DNA of 21,898 nucleotides, taken from positions 642 to 22,539 of the forward strand of contig QZWS01000136.1 in the NCBI GenBank assembly GCA_004114245.1. Reading direction: 5' to 3'. This DNA comes from Zoopage sp. CT-All. Lineage: Eukaryota > Zoopagomycota > Zoopagomycetes > Zoopagales > Zoopagaceae. Within the stretch, counting starts at the first letter, position 1, and each line of letters begins with the position of its first letter. The position numbers and the translations under genes were made by a program. Below, one piece after another: positions 21,710 through 21,898 of this stretch. The notes under the pieces were generated by a model, which saw nothing but the letters and a program-made list of their open reading frames with translations, was not told the DNA's origin and ran no database searches.

Positions 21710-21898
21710 GGTGATTGAGTTGGAAGAGCAGGTGCTTGCGGGTTAAAGGGAGAGGAGCAGATGTGTTTGCGTCAGGGTGGACAGAATCAACAGATGAAGA
21801 GGGCAGGTTGAAACGCGGCAACGTGGGAGGGTAGGAGAAGGAGGTGGAGGAGGAAGATAGAGAGACGGCGAAGAAAGGGCGACGACAAAGACGAAAGA
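21710..21898 (-). promoter_or_regulatory. Pyrimidine-rich leader/promoter of the EF-hand gene
   Basis: On the - strand this stretch is strongly C/T-rich (purine-rich on +), most clearly at 21825-21898, with TCC, CTT and TCTC repeats. Such CT-rich tracts commonly lie at transcription starts of filamentous-fungal genes. No open frame of interest is seen before the window ends. Confidence 0.45.

Overview
The window reads as ordinary protein-coding DNA from a filamentous, probably early-diverging fungus. I infer Mucoromycota, and Mortierella-type is my best guess. The reasons are: many short introns (mostly 75-130 nt, GT-AG, with CTAAC/CTGAC-like branch sites), near-balanced base composition with A/T runs between genes, a fungus-specific ribosome-associated Hsp70 (Ssb), a fungus-type Yme2, and a nuclear complex I subunit. 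Complex I rules out the Saccharomyces and Schizosaccharomyces lineages. The lineage call is inference, not proof.

Layout: (1) 1-2774, +, 3' two-thirds of SPT5, with KOW domains and a C-terminal repeat region of fission-yeast type. (2) 3151-5472, -, SSB-type cytosolic Hsp70 with a tiny first exon and a 474-nt intron, convergent with SPT5. (3) 5599-13184, -, a 16-exon HIR3/CABIN1 homologue of about 2048 aa, in tandem only 126 nt upstream of SSB. (4) 13510-14407, -, NDUFS4-type complex I subunit, four exons. (5) 14625-18259, +, YME2/RNA12 mitochondrial inner-membrane protein, nine exons, divergent from NDUFS4 across a 217-nt shared promoter. (6) 18624-18845, -, a 73-aa single-pass membrane protein resembling Pga2. 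(7) 19033-21709, -, a probably N-myristoylated EF-hand protein with a long disordered tail and an 875-nt GC-AG intron. The remainder to 21898 is its pyrimidine-rich leader or promoter.

Functional themes: SPT5 (elongation factor) and HIR3 (H3.3/H4-type chaperone complex) both act on transcription through chromatin. NDUFS4 and YME2 both act at the mitochondrial inner membrane and share a promoter. SSB folds nascent chains on the ribosome. I see no mobile element, CRISPR array, tRNA, rRNA or obvious horizontal transfer. I did not find an undescribed multi-gene system. The points worth a second look are splice architecture, gene spacing and two poorly known small or extended proteins. All splice sites were read by eye; each spliced total is a whole number of codons and joins conserved sequence on both sides, except where stated.
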